A DNA stretch of 64,000 nucleotides from the NCBI GenBank assembly GCA_027625915.1, contig JANTQA010000023.1, positions 10,540,001 to 10,604,000 of the forward strand, given 5' to 3'. Below, one piece after another: positions 20,943-32,128 of the stretch. The number at the start of each line of letters is the position of its first letter. The stretch's first letter is position 1. This stretch comes from Anaeramoeba flamelloides (lineage: Eukaryota; Metamonada; Anaeramoebidae). A model generated the notes under the pieces. The model ran no database searches. It was not told where the DNA came from and saw only the letters and a list, made by a program, of their open reading frames with translations. Both the position numbers and the translations under genes were made by a program.

Positions 20943-22390
20943 TTTTTGAGATTTTTTAATTTCAAGATTGACTCAATAATTATTTACATGAAAACTTCAA
21001 GACTGATTAGTTTTGGGGAACTTTTTATAATCTAAATATATTTCATTACAGTGAAAAAAATTTTGTCAATGATAATCTATTCGTTAAATATTTAATTTTT
21101 TCTAAAAATAGAACTTTTAAGGAATTCAGAATTTTGAGACAGATTTTAACAAAGATATTTTGATCAAATTTACGGTCTTTAGATTGATTATTCAACTGTT
21201 CTAATTTGTGAAGAAAATGTACTTTTTTTTCTGAAATTCTTTGGTTTTTTTACTGGTTAGCAAAATCAACAACAATTACTACTTTTTAAATCGACTTCAT
21301 AGAGACATTTAATCCATGTAGAAAGAATGTGGTTTGCATTTAATAGTTGCTTATTTTAATTTTAAGCTTCTCCTTGATAGAATCTAATCCCTTTAATAGA
21401 AATTTAAAAGAAACTTTTTAATTTGTAATTTCTATCTATTTGTATGGTTATTTTTGATGAAATTTATTGGATCTCCATTGTATAAACACCAATCTTACTT
21501 TAAAGGAATTTTCTGAATCAAATAACTTCTACTTATCTTTAAATAATAAATGAGGAAATAATCACTTTTCCCTTTGATAATATTTAAAGAGAAGTAAACT
21601 TTTTAATTTTTCTATTAGAAAAAAAGAATAAATCATATTTGACACTTACTGTTGTTAAAATAAAGCTTACAGTAAAGTATAATCTGTGTTTCAAAATATT
21701 AAGTGTGTTTTTTTTTTGTTATAAAAGACATATACATTAGCCGATCAAAGAAATCAACAATATACCCTAACCAGCATCTGATATTGCATTCTTAAAGTTC
21801 TATTATTCAAAAAGAAATTCAAAAAATCAAGTATCAAAATGGAAAATTTACCTAAAAAATAGAGTAAAAATTTAGGGAAACTTTTTATCAAAAAACCAAA
21901 AATTTCAAAAAAATTGAGAATATTACCAAAAATTTTCAACTTTTTGATTTAATCATTTAAATTTTACTGAAAATATCAAAGGTTTTACTTTCAAAATTGA
22001 TTTGAACTTGGGTATACTATTGGGTAGTAAATTGGATATTTTGTCTTGGGGCAAGAAGAAAAAAAACACGGAATATATTTTGAAACACAGACTATAATCA
22101 TTGTGCAAACATTTTTTTGATCGTGGAAAAGAAGAGGGTATAATTTTTTTTTTTGATTAAAAATTCAAGTATACAAGTAATTAGTCCCTGAAAATTATAA
22201 GATGTTTTAGCAACTCATAAATAATTTTTAATGAAAAATTAACATCTTTGACTCTCTAAAATAAAAACGTTTTTTCCTAATTTTTCTTCTTTTTTCCTAC
22301 ACAAATAGAGTTTTCCAGCGGATAGTTGGGATTATATGATCTTCATCCATATATATATATATATATATATATAGATAGATAGATAGATAT
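20943..22390. other. AT-rich spacer with repeat K copy 2
   Basis: No supported gene. About 21737-22135 is the second copy of repeat K. A (TA)n tract with TAGA units (22349-22390) leads directly into MITE family E. Confidence 0.4.
21737..22135 (+). repeat. Dispersed repeat K, copy 2
   Basis: Matches 825-1215 in order and orientation: CCGATCAAAGAAATCAA, TTTTACTGAAAATATCAA, TTTCAAAATTGATTT, GCAAGAAGAAAAAAAA, TTTTGAAACACA. Confidence 0.5.
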
Positions 22391-23095
22391 TATAAACTTT
22401 GTTTCAGTCAAGGGGGAGAACAAGTTTTTTTTCCAAATAATAATTATTTTTTATAATGGACATTTGAAGTAAAAAGAAGAAAATAATGAGAATAATATAA
22501 ATTGGAGAATAGTTGACATACTGTCCGGAATAAATCTAAAAAATCAATAGATTTTCAAAAAATACCAAACCCAAATTCTTAATTCCTCTTGAGATAAATA
22601 ACAATGTTCGTTTCATCTTAAATTGGTATTTGAACAATAAATAGGAAACAATTTTCAATTCATTTTCCATACTTTTCTTTTTAGAAATTAAGCCCCCAAA
22701 CGAAGTTTGTTGGTATTTGTGGTCTCTATTTGAAAAAGAAAATGAAAATGAAGTGAAAATTTTTTACATTTATTATTCAAATATCAGGATCAATGATCCA
22801 AATAAAATTCCAATAGAGAGATCAAGATTATTTCTCGACAATGATTTTCACTTTTTCAATAACATTAAAATCAAATGTTTTTACTAAGTGACCATTGATC
22901 TTGCAATAAAAAAAAATGCCAATGGATTAGGTTAATAAAAAAAAAACAGAAAAAAAAACAAAAAGTAAAACAAGAAAAAATATCAGCAGTTATTGATTTT
23001 TTCAAAAAAAAATATCGAATATATTTCTTTTTGAGATGTGAAGGCATTGAGAAAAAAATATATTCAGATCTTTTTTTTTTTCGTAAAAAATTCAA
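22391..23095 (+). mobile_element. MITE-like element family E, copy 1
   Basis: Begins TATAAACTTTGTTTCAGTCA right after a TA/TAGA microsatellite. The interior blocks AACAAT-GTTCGTTT, AAACGAAGTTTGTTGGTATT, TGTGGTCTCTATTTGAAAAA and ATTGATCTTGCAATAAAAAA match copy 2 at 63254-63964 in inverted orientation. The right end here is diverged, so its exact limit is uncertain. Confidence 0.65.
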
Positions 23096-23242
23096 TAGCG
23101 GATGTTATATTTTGAGACCTAAAATAATAAAAAAACATCAAACAAAAAAATTTTTAAATTTCTTTTTTATTTTTTTTTCACACTTTGTGATCTTTGTCTG
23201 AAATAATGATAAATTTTAAAAACAACAAATAAAATATATCAT

Positions 23243-23350
23243 TCATTTGAAAAATTGTTCCAAAATCTCATGGTACATTGGAACGTCATTGGGAAACTCA
23301 TTGGCATTATCTTGGTTTTCAAAAGAATAAAACTGTGGTCCATTATACAT
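23243..23350 (-). CDS. Short coding segment (35 residues), possible terminal exon
   Basis: A small island of balanced codons, ATG to TGA, reading MYNGPQFYSFENQDNANEF then PNDVPMYHEILEQFFK. The composition (Pro, Gly, Gln, His, Asp) is quite unlike the surrounding DNA. It could be a complete small protein. It could also be the last exon of a minus-strand gene, because an in-frame stop lies a few codons upstream of the ATG, next to an AG. I found no convincing upstream exon up to 24 kb. No family was recognised. Confidence 0.35.
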   Translation of the reverse strand: MYNGPQFYSFENQDNANEFPNDVPMYHEILEQFFK

Positions 23351-24068
23351 CAAATTAATAAAAAAAACTTAAAAATAAAATAATAAAAATACTATTTGTT
23401 TTTCAATTTCAAAATTCTGTCGTTTTTTTTTTTTTTTTTATTTAAAAGTAAAAATTAACAGAATTTTTCCAATTTCTTTTAGAAACTAGTCCTGCTTTCT
23501 TTTTTACTATTTTTTGTCTCAGAAACCAAAAAAATTTTTAAAATAAGAAATATTTTTTTTTGATCTCAAAACAACCTTTGGAGTTATTTTTTAACTAAAA
23601 GAACAAATTTTAAAGGATCAATTTTTTTGATTTCACCAACTTGATCAAATATTTTTAGTAACACAATTTTTTCACTTTCAACAATATATTTTTTAATCAC
23701 CAAAAACACTTCCAAACACCAATTTAAATCATTCCCATCAATATTTTTTACTTAGATTTAAATTTGCAAAAAAATCAACTAATTTTAGCTTATTTCTTTT
23801 CTTCCAGAATATGAAAGCTTATCCAAATACAATAACATTAGGGAAACAATATCAAATATATCCAGTGATGTAGATCTGAAAAATATAGCATCATTTTTGA
23901 TATTTTTTTCATTATTTTTCTCAAAGAAAAATAACAAAAATAGATTTCAATTTCAGAATTTCCAAAATAAAATTTTCTTTGAATATCAATGTAAACCCGT
24001 TAGACAGATATATTTCACTAAAGACAAGTGTAATGGGCTCATTGACTAAATAATGGTTACACGCACAC

Positions 24069-24069
<1 letters not shown>
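23351..24069. other. AT-rich spacer, no supported gene
   Basis: The 5' flank of the short coding segment. No exon or repeat end was recognised. Confidence 0.4.

Positions 24070-24125
<56 letters not shown>
24070..24125. repeat. (TA)n microsatellite
   Basis: About 27 AT units, ending at the left end of MITE family G. Confidence 0.95.
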
Positions 24126-24130
<5 letters not shown>

Positions 24131-24656
24131 GGTTCCAAAAATTTGGACACACCCAAAATCAAAAATAGGCAAAAAAAACCCAATTTATTGTTTTTTTCCA
24201 AAGATAATATAAAACCACATTTAAGTTACCCAGTATTAATGTTTTAATAAGTAATAATTTTAACCCAAATAAAAGAAAAAAATATAAAACAAAAAAATAA
24301 AAACAGGTGTGTCCAAAATAATGCAACGAGCTGAACAAAAAATGTATTGGTAAATTTGTTGAAATTTCACCAACAATTGTTGATCGATCAAATGATAAGA
24401 TACCATCTACCAATTGTATGTTATTTTCCAATTTAACAAACTCAACACTAACCTTCTATCAACCATTGAAAAAAAAATTCGAGATTTAACGAAACAGATT
24501 ACGTAACTGAAAAAAGGAAATGAAAACAAAACAAAAAAGACAAAAAATGAAATTGTTTGTAAAATTAAAATTCTTTCCAATTTGAATTTAAAGTCCAGTA
24601 TTGTTGTTCTTTCCACTTCTTAAATTGAGTCCAAATTTTTGGAATCTAGTTTATAT
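24120..24656. mobile_element. MITE family G
   Basis: The left end is TATAAACCCGGTTCCAAAAA followed by TTTGGACAC. The right end, in reverse complement, reads TATAAACTAGATTCCAAAAA followed by TTTGGACTC, giving an inverted repeat of about 29 bp with few mismatches. An internal site at about 24304 (AGGTGTGTCCAAAA) is a further inverted copy of the end motif. Interior frames of 69-90 codons on the minus strand are hydrophobic and unsupported. TA flanks fit Tc1/mariner-type insertion. Confidence 0.7.
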
Positions 24657-25048
24657 CTATATTGCTACCTATATTGATTTACCCATGATAAACCAAAGTA
24701 CACAAATAAAACAAATTTTGAAAAAAAAAAGATGTTCAAAAGTTGTAAAATAAATTTGTGATAACTTTTTTTTGACTAATTTATTTTTATTGTTTTTATT
24801 GGTATATTATGGATACATTAAAAAACATATTTGAAAGTAATATTTCAGAATTGAAAAAAGAAAAGTCAACTGTAGTTTTTTACCACTCAAATTTCCAGAA
24901 ATAATATGGTAAAATAGATATTAATAAATACAGTTAAGTATTTTTAAAATTAAATCAATTTATTAGATTTTTTTGTATTTTCAGGGAGGGTATTTAGTTT
25001 TTCATATTCGAAAAGCCCAACAAAGCTTAAAGAATATATATATATATA
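24657..25048. other. AT-rich spacer, nothing recognised
   Basis: Short stretch between two MITEs. A (TA)n tract at 25033-25051 abuts the next element. Confidence 0.4.
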
Positions 25049-25246
25049 TATAATCAGTTTCAAATTTAAGGCACAAACTTTGGATGAAATTTAAGGCACA
25101 AAAAAATCTCAAATTAAGGCACAAAATTTAGATTTTTTTTTTTTACAAATTATTTTACTAGAATCTTAATTTAGTACTTGAATTTGAAATTTTTTTTGAC
25201 TTAAATTTCGTTGAAAGTGTGTACCTTCACAGTTGAACTGACTGTA
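25049..25246. mobile_element. Hairpin MITE family B, copy 2
   Basis: Starts TAATCAGTTTCAAATTTAAG and ends GTTGAACTGACTGTA, with the same internal AAGGCACAAA units as copy 1 (4595-4793). The left end joins a (TA)n tract. The arms differ from each other more than in copy 1. Confidence 0.7.
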
Positions 25247-25575
25247 ATTTTTTAAAACCGCTCCCGTGATTAATTTAATTCATTTATATTACTGCCTTTT
25301 TAGAAAATATTTTGAATTTTCTTCATCTTTTAAAGTATCTATTTCTTACCGATTTTTGAAAAATAATTTTAACATGAAATTATTTTATTAATTTCTGAAA
25401 AAGAAAAATTTTTAATCTGCTGATACATTTGAGTAAAAAAAATACCCAAATTTAAATTAAAGAATCCAATATTGAAAGAGTATCCCTAAATATGTTTAAA
25501 GACCAAAAAAAAAAAATGAATTTTTTATCATAGTTTCAGTACCAAAAAAAAATGAAATAATTTAAGCATGGGTGT

Positions 25576-25661
25576 CTAATAAAAATAAAATTTATAATTT
25601 TGATTATTATTGTTATCGTTTTTGTAATTATCATTGTTGGCGTGGTTGTTATCAAAGTCAC
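25576..25661 (-). CDS. Possible Asn/Asp-rich terminal exon
   Basis: After a possible acceptor (ATATCAAAAAAG) the frame reads GDFDNNHANNDNYKNDNNNN and ends QNYKFYFY with a TAG at 25576-25578. Asn/Asp-rich runs like this are typical of real proteins in this window. Upstream, about 25700-25890, other fragments look like decayed coding sequence (NGFTSIPQPKNLKNP), but I could not chain them by splice phase. This may be an exon or a pseudogene remnant. Confidence 0.25.
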
Positions 25662-27294
25662 CTTTTTTGATATTTTTGGATATATTTAAATATGTATATT
25701 AATCTTGCTGTTATTACTATTATTTTTGTTGCACTACTATTAATATCGGTGCATTGCTAGAATGACTGGTTCTTGTAACAACCTGGGATACGATCATTTG
25801 AATTGCTTATATGAATTTTGAATCTGGATTCTTTAAATTCTTGGGTTGGGGTATGGAAGTGAAACCATTTGTTGTTGTTCGTTTCAAGATTTAGTTATGA
25901 TATTTTTGTTTGCTGTTATCACTTTTGTTGTGAGATATTATTTTGGAGAATTAGAAAAAAAAAAAATAAATTTTATTGCCCAAAAAAAATCAATATTTTA
26001 TGAGATAATTATAAAAAAAAACAGGTAAATGAAGATGAGGTATATTATAAAGTTTCAAATTTCCCAAATTTCAAAATTAGTCAATTTGATTCTTTCATAT
26101 TTCTTGAAGATTTTCTTGATTATTTTCATGGGTATGAAAGTTTTTATGAGTTTTTACAGAATATGAGACGAAAAACCAAATAGATTATTTTGTGATCAGT
26201 TGAAAATTATTTCATAAATTCAGAAAATTCAAAATGATGAAATGATCAAACTAAATATTTTATAAATTTTGTTCAAAATCCAATTTTAACCACCAAAAGT
26301 TATGTTGAGATTACTTACCCCTTAAAACAAGTTACACAAATCTAAGTCCCCTCTTAATCATTTTTTTTTCAAAAACTTAACCGAAATCATAGTCATAATT
26401 CCAAAACCTAAACCATACTAAACTTACCATAACATACTCTACCCGAAAAAGATTTTTTAAAGACCTACAACCAATATAGTTCAAAAGAATTGAGATATTT
26501 TGAAAAAATTGAGAATTTGACCAATTTTTAAATTGGATGATATTTGAAAAAGAATAATTTTCCGCTTATAAATTTTGTACAAAACAAACTAAAAATTAAT
26601 TTTTAGTGCACACCAATCACCAACTAGACTTAATCTTAAATTCCCTCAAAAATTAATCTTTTTTATTCTCAACTTTTTTAACTAATTTTTGTTTTCTTTC
26701 TGACTTCTCAAAATTTTATAAAAGAATCTCTTTTTTTTAATTACAAACCCAAACAAAAAGAAATCTTTAAAATTCCACAAAGAAAAAAAAAATCTTCAAA
26801 AATAAAGAAAAAAAAAAATTCTTTAATCTCCCAAACTAACAAGGTTCATTTAGTACGTTTACAATTGAAAGGTTCTTTATAATGGTGTGTTCTTTATAAT
26901 ATTAAAAATTATTTTTGAAAAATTGCCTCATTGAATGAGATATATTAGTGGTGTTCAAAAGGTTTATTTTTGTTTTTTGGAATTCAAAAATAATTGTTAA
27001 AATTTCGATGATAATGATTTCTAATCTGAACGAATTTTGAAAAATACTGTAAACAATGAAATTAAATTTTGTTTTTTTTTGTTTATTGAAAAGAGATTGA
27101 TCGAAAAACAAAGAAAAAAAAATAAAAAAAACCAAAATAAAATCAAAATAAAAAATCGAGAATGTTCTTGTAAACTCTAAGTAAATAATTTATTTTCTAT
27201 GTTATGTTGTTCTTTATTTTAGAGATTTTTCATTCTTATTTGTCATACTTTATGTATTTGGTGAAGAAATAATATTAAATAATTATTCATTAGT
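25662..27294. other. Spacer downstream of the eS7 gene
   Basis: Contains the possible decayed coding fragments noted around 25.7-25.9 kb and a stretch at 26280-26470 with many CC/GG dinucleotides, including a consensus donor-like GTAAGT on the minus strand at about 26310. No complete gene was found. Confidence 0.35.
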
Positions 27295-27870
27295 TTATTT
27301 TCTTTTGTTTCTTTTTTCTTTTTTCAAGACTGGCGAAACTGAATAGTCAAATACAATATTCTTTTGTGTAAGGTGTTTATAAACCTTGGTGTATGTTTGA
27401 ATTCTGCCTTCAACTGTGGTTTTATCTTTTCCGGCTAAAATTCTTTGTGTATTAAAATTATTTTGTTTTTTGTTTGTTTGTAAAATTTAGAAAAAAAGAA
27501 TTTTAAAACAATGAGAAGAGAAGAGGAGAGATCAATAAAAAAGCAAAAAAAAATTTAAAAAACAAAAAAAAAAGAATTGTAACAAAATAGGTATTTACAC
27601 TTTGAAAGTTTTTTTTCCATTAAGATGGTAGTGGGTTCTTCTTCCAATAACTTCACATGGATAGAGAATGTTTTCTAAAATTGAGTTGTGTACCTATTCA
27701 AAAGAAAAGAAAAAAAAAAAAAAAAAAAAAAAGCAAAAGAACAAAAGTTTGTGGTTGGTTGGTGGTGTTTGTAAAAACAATTTAAAAAAGATGTTGTTCA
27801 AATTTTAGTTTGTTTGTTGTTTAAAAATTATTTTCAAAAAAAAAACAAAAAAAAAATAAAAAGCAACTTT

Positions 27871-27904
<34 letters not shown>

Positions 27905-28396
27905 TACATTTGTAAGAGATCGAGACATTGGTCTTTTTTGTTTAAAAGAAACTTTTTTGGTTTCTGGTTTGAAAATTCTTTTGTTTGAAACAAGAACAAC
28001 GTGATTACCAGAAAATTTCTTTTCTAATTCGCCAACAAATTGATCGTGGATTTTTTGGAAACCATTGTATGATGGGACTGGAACAAAGACAATGATTGCT
28101 TTTCTTTTTTTACGGATTGGGATTTGGATAGCACCAGAAAAGTATAATCTGGAAAGGTTATATTTGAGTTCTCGGCTTTCTGTGTTCATTTCAAGATTGA
28201 AAAAAGCTTCGGCAACTTTTTTTTCAAGATCTGTTGGTTTTCCTTTTGGTTTTACAATTTTTCTAAGTGCTACAGCTATTCGAAAAGATTAAATAGTTTT
28301 TTATTGAAATTTGGTTTTGGTTTAGAATCATTTGCTTCCTTTTAAAAGAAAAAGAAAAAAAAAAAAACAAGAAATCAAACCCTGTTTTGTTGACAT
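27295..28396 (-). CDS. RPS7: 40S ribosomal protein eS7 (RPS7), four exons
   Basis: A cytosolic small-subunit protein assembled by hand from splice sites. Exons in transcript order: 28381-28396, 27908-28275, 27599-27693, 27295-27442. Total 627 nt, 208 residues (human is 194). The 16-nt first exon supplies MSTKQ, and splicing completes an Ala codon. Family matches in order: KIVKP near the N-terminus, LEMNTESRELK, KRKAIIVFVPVPS with FQKIHDQFVGELEKKFSG, HVVLVSNKRI, KQKRPMSRSLTNVHNSILEN, then DKTTVEGRIQTYTKVYKHLT. Introns are 105, 214 and 156 bp, all GT-AG (GTAAGTT in the second), and the phases (1, 0, 2) agree. The C-terminus ends in an unusual Lys/Arg-rich tail (KKEKRNKRK). A long T-run in the second intron is notable. 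Confidence 0.93.
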
Positions 28397-28739
28397 ATTT
28401 TATAAGTTGAGCAAAAATAAAAAAAATGAATTAATAATTTTGAAGAATAAGAGGAGATTGGTGAGAAATCAATTTTCATACAAATCAAAAAACCTATTTG
28501 TGTGTCCACACTCAGTGTTTTTTAACAAAATTCCTACAAAATTTTACAGTACCTTTGTTGAGACTTTAAGGTTTTTAATTGTTTCTTTGAAAAATTCCTG
28601 AAAACTTAAAAAGCCTTCTTTTTGAGAAAGGAATTACAAAGAGACAGATCACCTACACAGAATACCTTATTGGTGTAGAATTGTAAGAAAACAAGATTAA
28701 ATTTAATATTTCATTCTTCTCGTTTACTTTGTCCATTTG
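28397..28739. promoter_or_regulatory. Probable divergent promoter region of eS7 and a small gene
   Basis: A 343 bp gap between the eS7 start codon (minus) and a plus-strand 65-codon frame. It should hold the eS7 promoter by position. No specific element was recognised. Confidence 0.3.
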
Positions 28740-28937
28740 ATGTCTATACTATCAAGAGAAAAGAAAGGGGCTTTAAATTTGGAACAATTGCTCCCAAAAG
28801 TTGAATTAGATATTTTGAAAACTTCGGGATTATTCAATTTCAATGAATGTTGTTCAATACTCAATGAATATTTATTACCCCAAAATGGTATTGTGAAATT
28901 GGACTTCGTTTGGTCGAAAAAATTCAAACAATTATAA
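28740..28937 (+). CDS. Hypothetical 65-residue protein
   Basis: ATG at 28740, TAA at 28935-28937. The sequence reads MSILSREKKGALNLEQLLPK, then VELDILKTSGLFNFNECCSI, then LNEYLLPQNGIVKLDFVWSK and KFKQL. It is not low-complexity, has two adjacent Cys, and looks like one or two helices followed by a beta-like end. It is head-to-head with eS7. It could be a whole small protein or the first exon of a longer one, though no donor extends it. No family was recognised. At this AT content a 65-codon frame alone is weak evidence; the balanced composition is the main support. Confidence 0.35.
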   Translation: MSILSREKKGALNLEQLLPKVELDILKTSGLFNFNECCSILNEYLLPQNGIVKLDFVWSKKFKQL

Positions 28938-30571
28938 ATAAATAGGATCTCGAAAAAACAATCAATTAACAAAAAACCGGATAATGAAGATCTTGGCCCT
29001 TAATATTCTAATAACTATAGTAAAATTTCAAAGTAACTTCAAAGGTAAAAATACCAATAAAAAAACAATTTAAAAGAGTTCTCAATTACTAAATAATCCA
29101 ATTAACAAAAATAGTCAATTATACGAAAAAACAAAAATTCAATTTCAAAAAACCACCAAAAAAAATTCGGATGATCTGAATAATAAAAACTAAAAAATAT
29201 TTCAAAAGAACTTCAATTCTAAATACCAAAGACTGATCAAAATAAAACCACCCAGAGGATAAAACCCACTTTTCTAAATAAAACCTGTACTTTTTTTTCT
29301 TTCTTCCTAACATACAACATCTAATTCACTTTTGAATACTATACCCACGTTCAAACCAATTTTGAAGGTAAATTCCTTTAAGGTTTGAGTAAATTATTAA
29401 TTAGGAAATGGAATTTGATCCAAATTTTTCATAATTTTTATAACTTATTTATTTTTTTATAACTCAATTTTTCATAGAAATTAACTCTATTTTTTTATAT
29501 AATTTTTCCAATTTGATCACTTCATTTTAGAATTGATTTTTTTAATAATAATAGGACTTTCAGAAATTAATACTATAATTAATAATTGTTTATTCAGCGT
29601 CTTGTTTTTTTTGATCATTTGAGGAATATTCCTTATATAACAAAATAACAATATATTTTTTCTTTTGAAAGACAGGTTAAACAAGTCTATACGTGTTTTT
29701 TCGCAATAGCCGAAAAAAAAAAAAAAAATACAAAAAATCTCAAAAAAAAACAAATCAAATTCAAAAAAAAAAATTCTAGGATCAAAAATGTTATTAAATA
29801 AAAAAATTCAAATGATTCTTAAATTTAAATTTTGAAAAAATATTGATTATTTTCTTGTTTTACATTTCCCTATATTTACATTTTTTCAATTTTAAACAAA
29901 TTATTGATGTTTAGTAAACAATCTATTTAATAATATTTGTGGTTATTTTACCACCCACCCCCGTCCACATTTGATAAAACAAAGATTTGATAATATTCTT
30001 TTTGAAAAAAAACAATTATTGGAAAAACAGAAAAAAAAATGAAAAAAAAAATCTTTGAGATCTTAAAAAGACAGAATTGCAACATTTTAAAATCGAAACA
30101 CTTTTCTTTCATAATTATTATTCATAACAATTTAAATCGGTAATTGAGTTTTGATCTGTGATATTTTTCTTGAAAAATGTTTTAGATTTTTCATTTTTAA
30201 TTTTAGGAGATTGTGATGACCTCATCTTCTGATTTGTTTTTAATGTGTATTTATAAACAAAAAAAAAAAAATTATTTTTTTGACGATTGTTTTGATTTCT
30301 TTACACCTAATTTCTCTATTTTTAAGTAAAAATCTTGGATTTTAACTCTTTCGATATAACATACACCTTAATCTAGAATTCACAATAAAAATAATACTTT
30401 TTGCGTAATCTATGATATTTAACACTTTTCAAAAGCTGAATTCCAAAAACAATAAAAGATAAATTATAGGTCTCCACTTTCAAAAAAATAAAGTATTATT
30501 ACAAAATAATGTTTTGAATAAACAATCTATAAAAGTTTTTTAGGGTAACAGTGCATATAATATATATATAT
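28938..30571. other. AT-rich spacer, no supported gene
   Basis: A minus-strand frame at 29119-29313 and another at 29517-29753 are Phe/Ile/Lys-rich and unsupported. A C-rich patch (CCACCCACCCCCGTCC) at about 29951-29966 stands out from its surroundings but has no assigned role. Confidence 0.4.
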
Positions 30572-32057
30572 CCCTTAGCTCCCCAAATAACCTAAAAACA
30601 TTTCAAACAAAAATTTTAATTTTAAATGTTATCAAAGGATAATAAGGTATAGAATTAATAAAAAATTATCTTTGAAAGAAAATTTTATAATTAAAAATTG
30701 TATAGTTACTTAAAATAAAAAAAATAACTTGAAAAAAAATTTTCAACATTGAGAATTTTTTTTTTGTTATTGTGATTTTATTATTTTTCTAAATTTTGTC
30801 AAAATAATTTTTTTTTTTTTTTTTGAAAAGTTTGTCTAGACATCAAAAACCTCTGAGTTTTAATATTTAAAACACATCATACTTCACTGGAAATTTTTTT
30901 TGGGTCCCTTTGCACTTAAAAATTGCCTAAAATGCTTGATTAAATAATTTATTCATTATAAAAGTTATTATAACATCACATAGAAAATTTGTTTTATCTA
31001 TTGATTACTATTCAATATCAATATCTATATTAGATTCTAAATAATTTAAAAATAAAAAAAAATATAAATTAAATTAGAAAAAAAAATCAAATTTTTTTTC
31101 ATTGCAAAATTTTACAATTTTTTCAACAAGATTTTTTTTCAATTTTAAATGATTTGGCCAATAGTTTGAGTCATTTTAATAATTGATTTTTTTTTTTATT
31201 TTTTACAATTTTTTAATTTTCGACTTTTTAAAATCTAGACATAAAATAAACAATATTGTTGAATTAGAGACCATATATCAGAACTTATTTAACAAGATCT
31301 GGATTAATTTATTAAGGAAAAATCCAAATATCACAAATATATTATTCAAAATTTTACCAATAACAAAAGGCAATAAAAAAAATTGGTTTTGGAGATTATT
31401 TTATTATATTGGAATAATATTTAAGAGTTATTTTTTATTTTATTTTAAATTTAGGTATAAATATTTTATCGATTAAAAAGTAATTTATATTTGTTTTATT
31501 CCAATTTAATAAATTGAAATTATTATACATTTTTTTTTTTTTTTTGATTTTCAATTATTATCTATTGCTTAAATAAAAGTTTTAGAAAATTAATCATATT
31601 AAAAATTTAATTTTGGCCTAAAGAAATAAATTTCATTTTTCTCTTAATTAGATATTTATTGAAATTTTTTCTAAAAAAAAAAAGAAAATTTCTAAGTAAT
31701 TTATTTTTTATTTATTTTTTTTATCCTAAAATTAGCAATAATCTTTGTTGTTTATTATTAATAAATCAATGTGTTGAGTTTTGAATTACTATTAATGTAA
31801 TAAAATTTCAGATTTAAAAAATTAAAATAAAAATAATAATCTTTAAAAAAAATGTAAAAATGAATAATTATTATTTTTTTTTTCAATTTCAAAAAAAAAT
31901 CAATAACATAACAACTTTATCTTTGAACTATTTTGACTTTTTATTATAATTCAAATCTGGATTAACGACAAATAAGAAAATTAATATATTAGTAGACCAA
32001 TATCATTTTAAATCTAATTTAAAAAACTTGATGAAATTTAGGCAAATCCGGGGTGCT

Positions 32058-32061
<4 letters not shown>
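30572..32061 (-). mobile_element. MITE-like element family A, copy 2 (inverted)
   Basis: Begins TCCCTTAGCTCCCCAAATAA and ends TTTAGGCAAATCCGGGGTGC followed by TAAGG, between TA-rich flanks. An internal terminus is at about 30905 (CCCTTTGCAC). Read in reverse it is nearly identical to copy 3 at 35100-36583 over long stretches, differing mainly in homopolymer length. A 97-codon plus-strand frame (31183-31476) is not preserved in copy 3 because a homopolymer differs, so it is probably not coding. Confidence 0.75.

Positions 32062-32122
<61 letters not shown>
32061..32122. repeat. (TA)n microsatellite
   Basis: About 30 TA units directly abutting the right end of family A copy 2. Confidence 0.95.

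Positions 32123-32128
<6 letters not shown>

Noticed and set aside
24053-24247. Frames made of alternating Ile-Tyr
   Set aside because: Translation of a (TA)n microsatellite.
31183-31476. 97-codon frame in family A copy 2, possible remnant transposase
   Set aside because: The near-identical copy 3 differs in homopolymer length within it, so the frame is not kept. No DDE motif.
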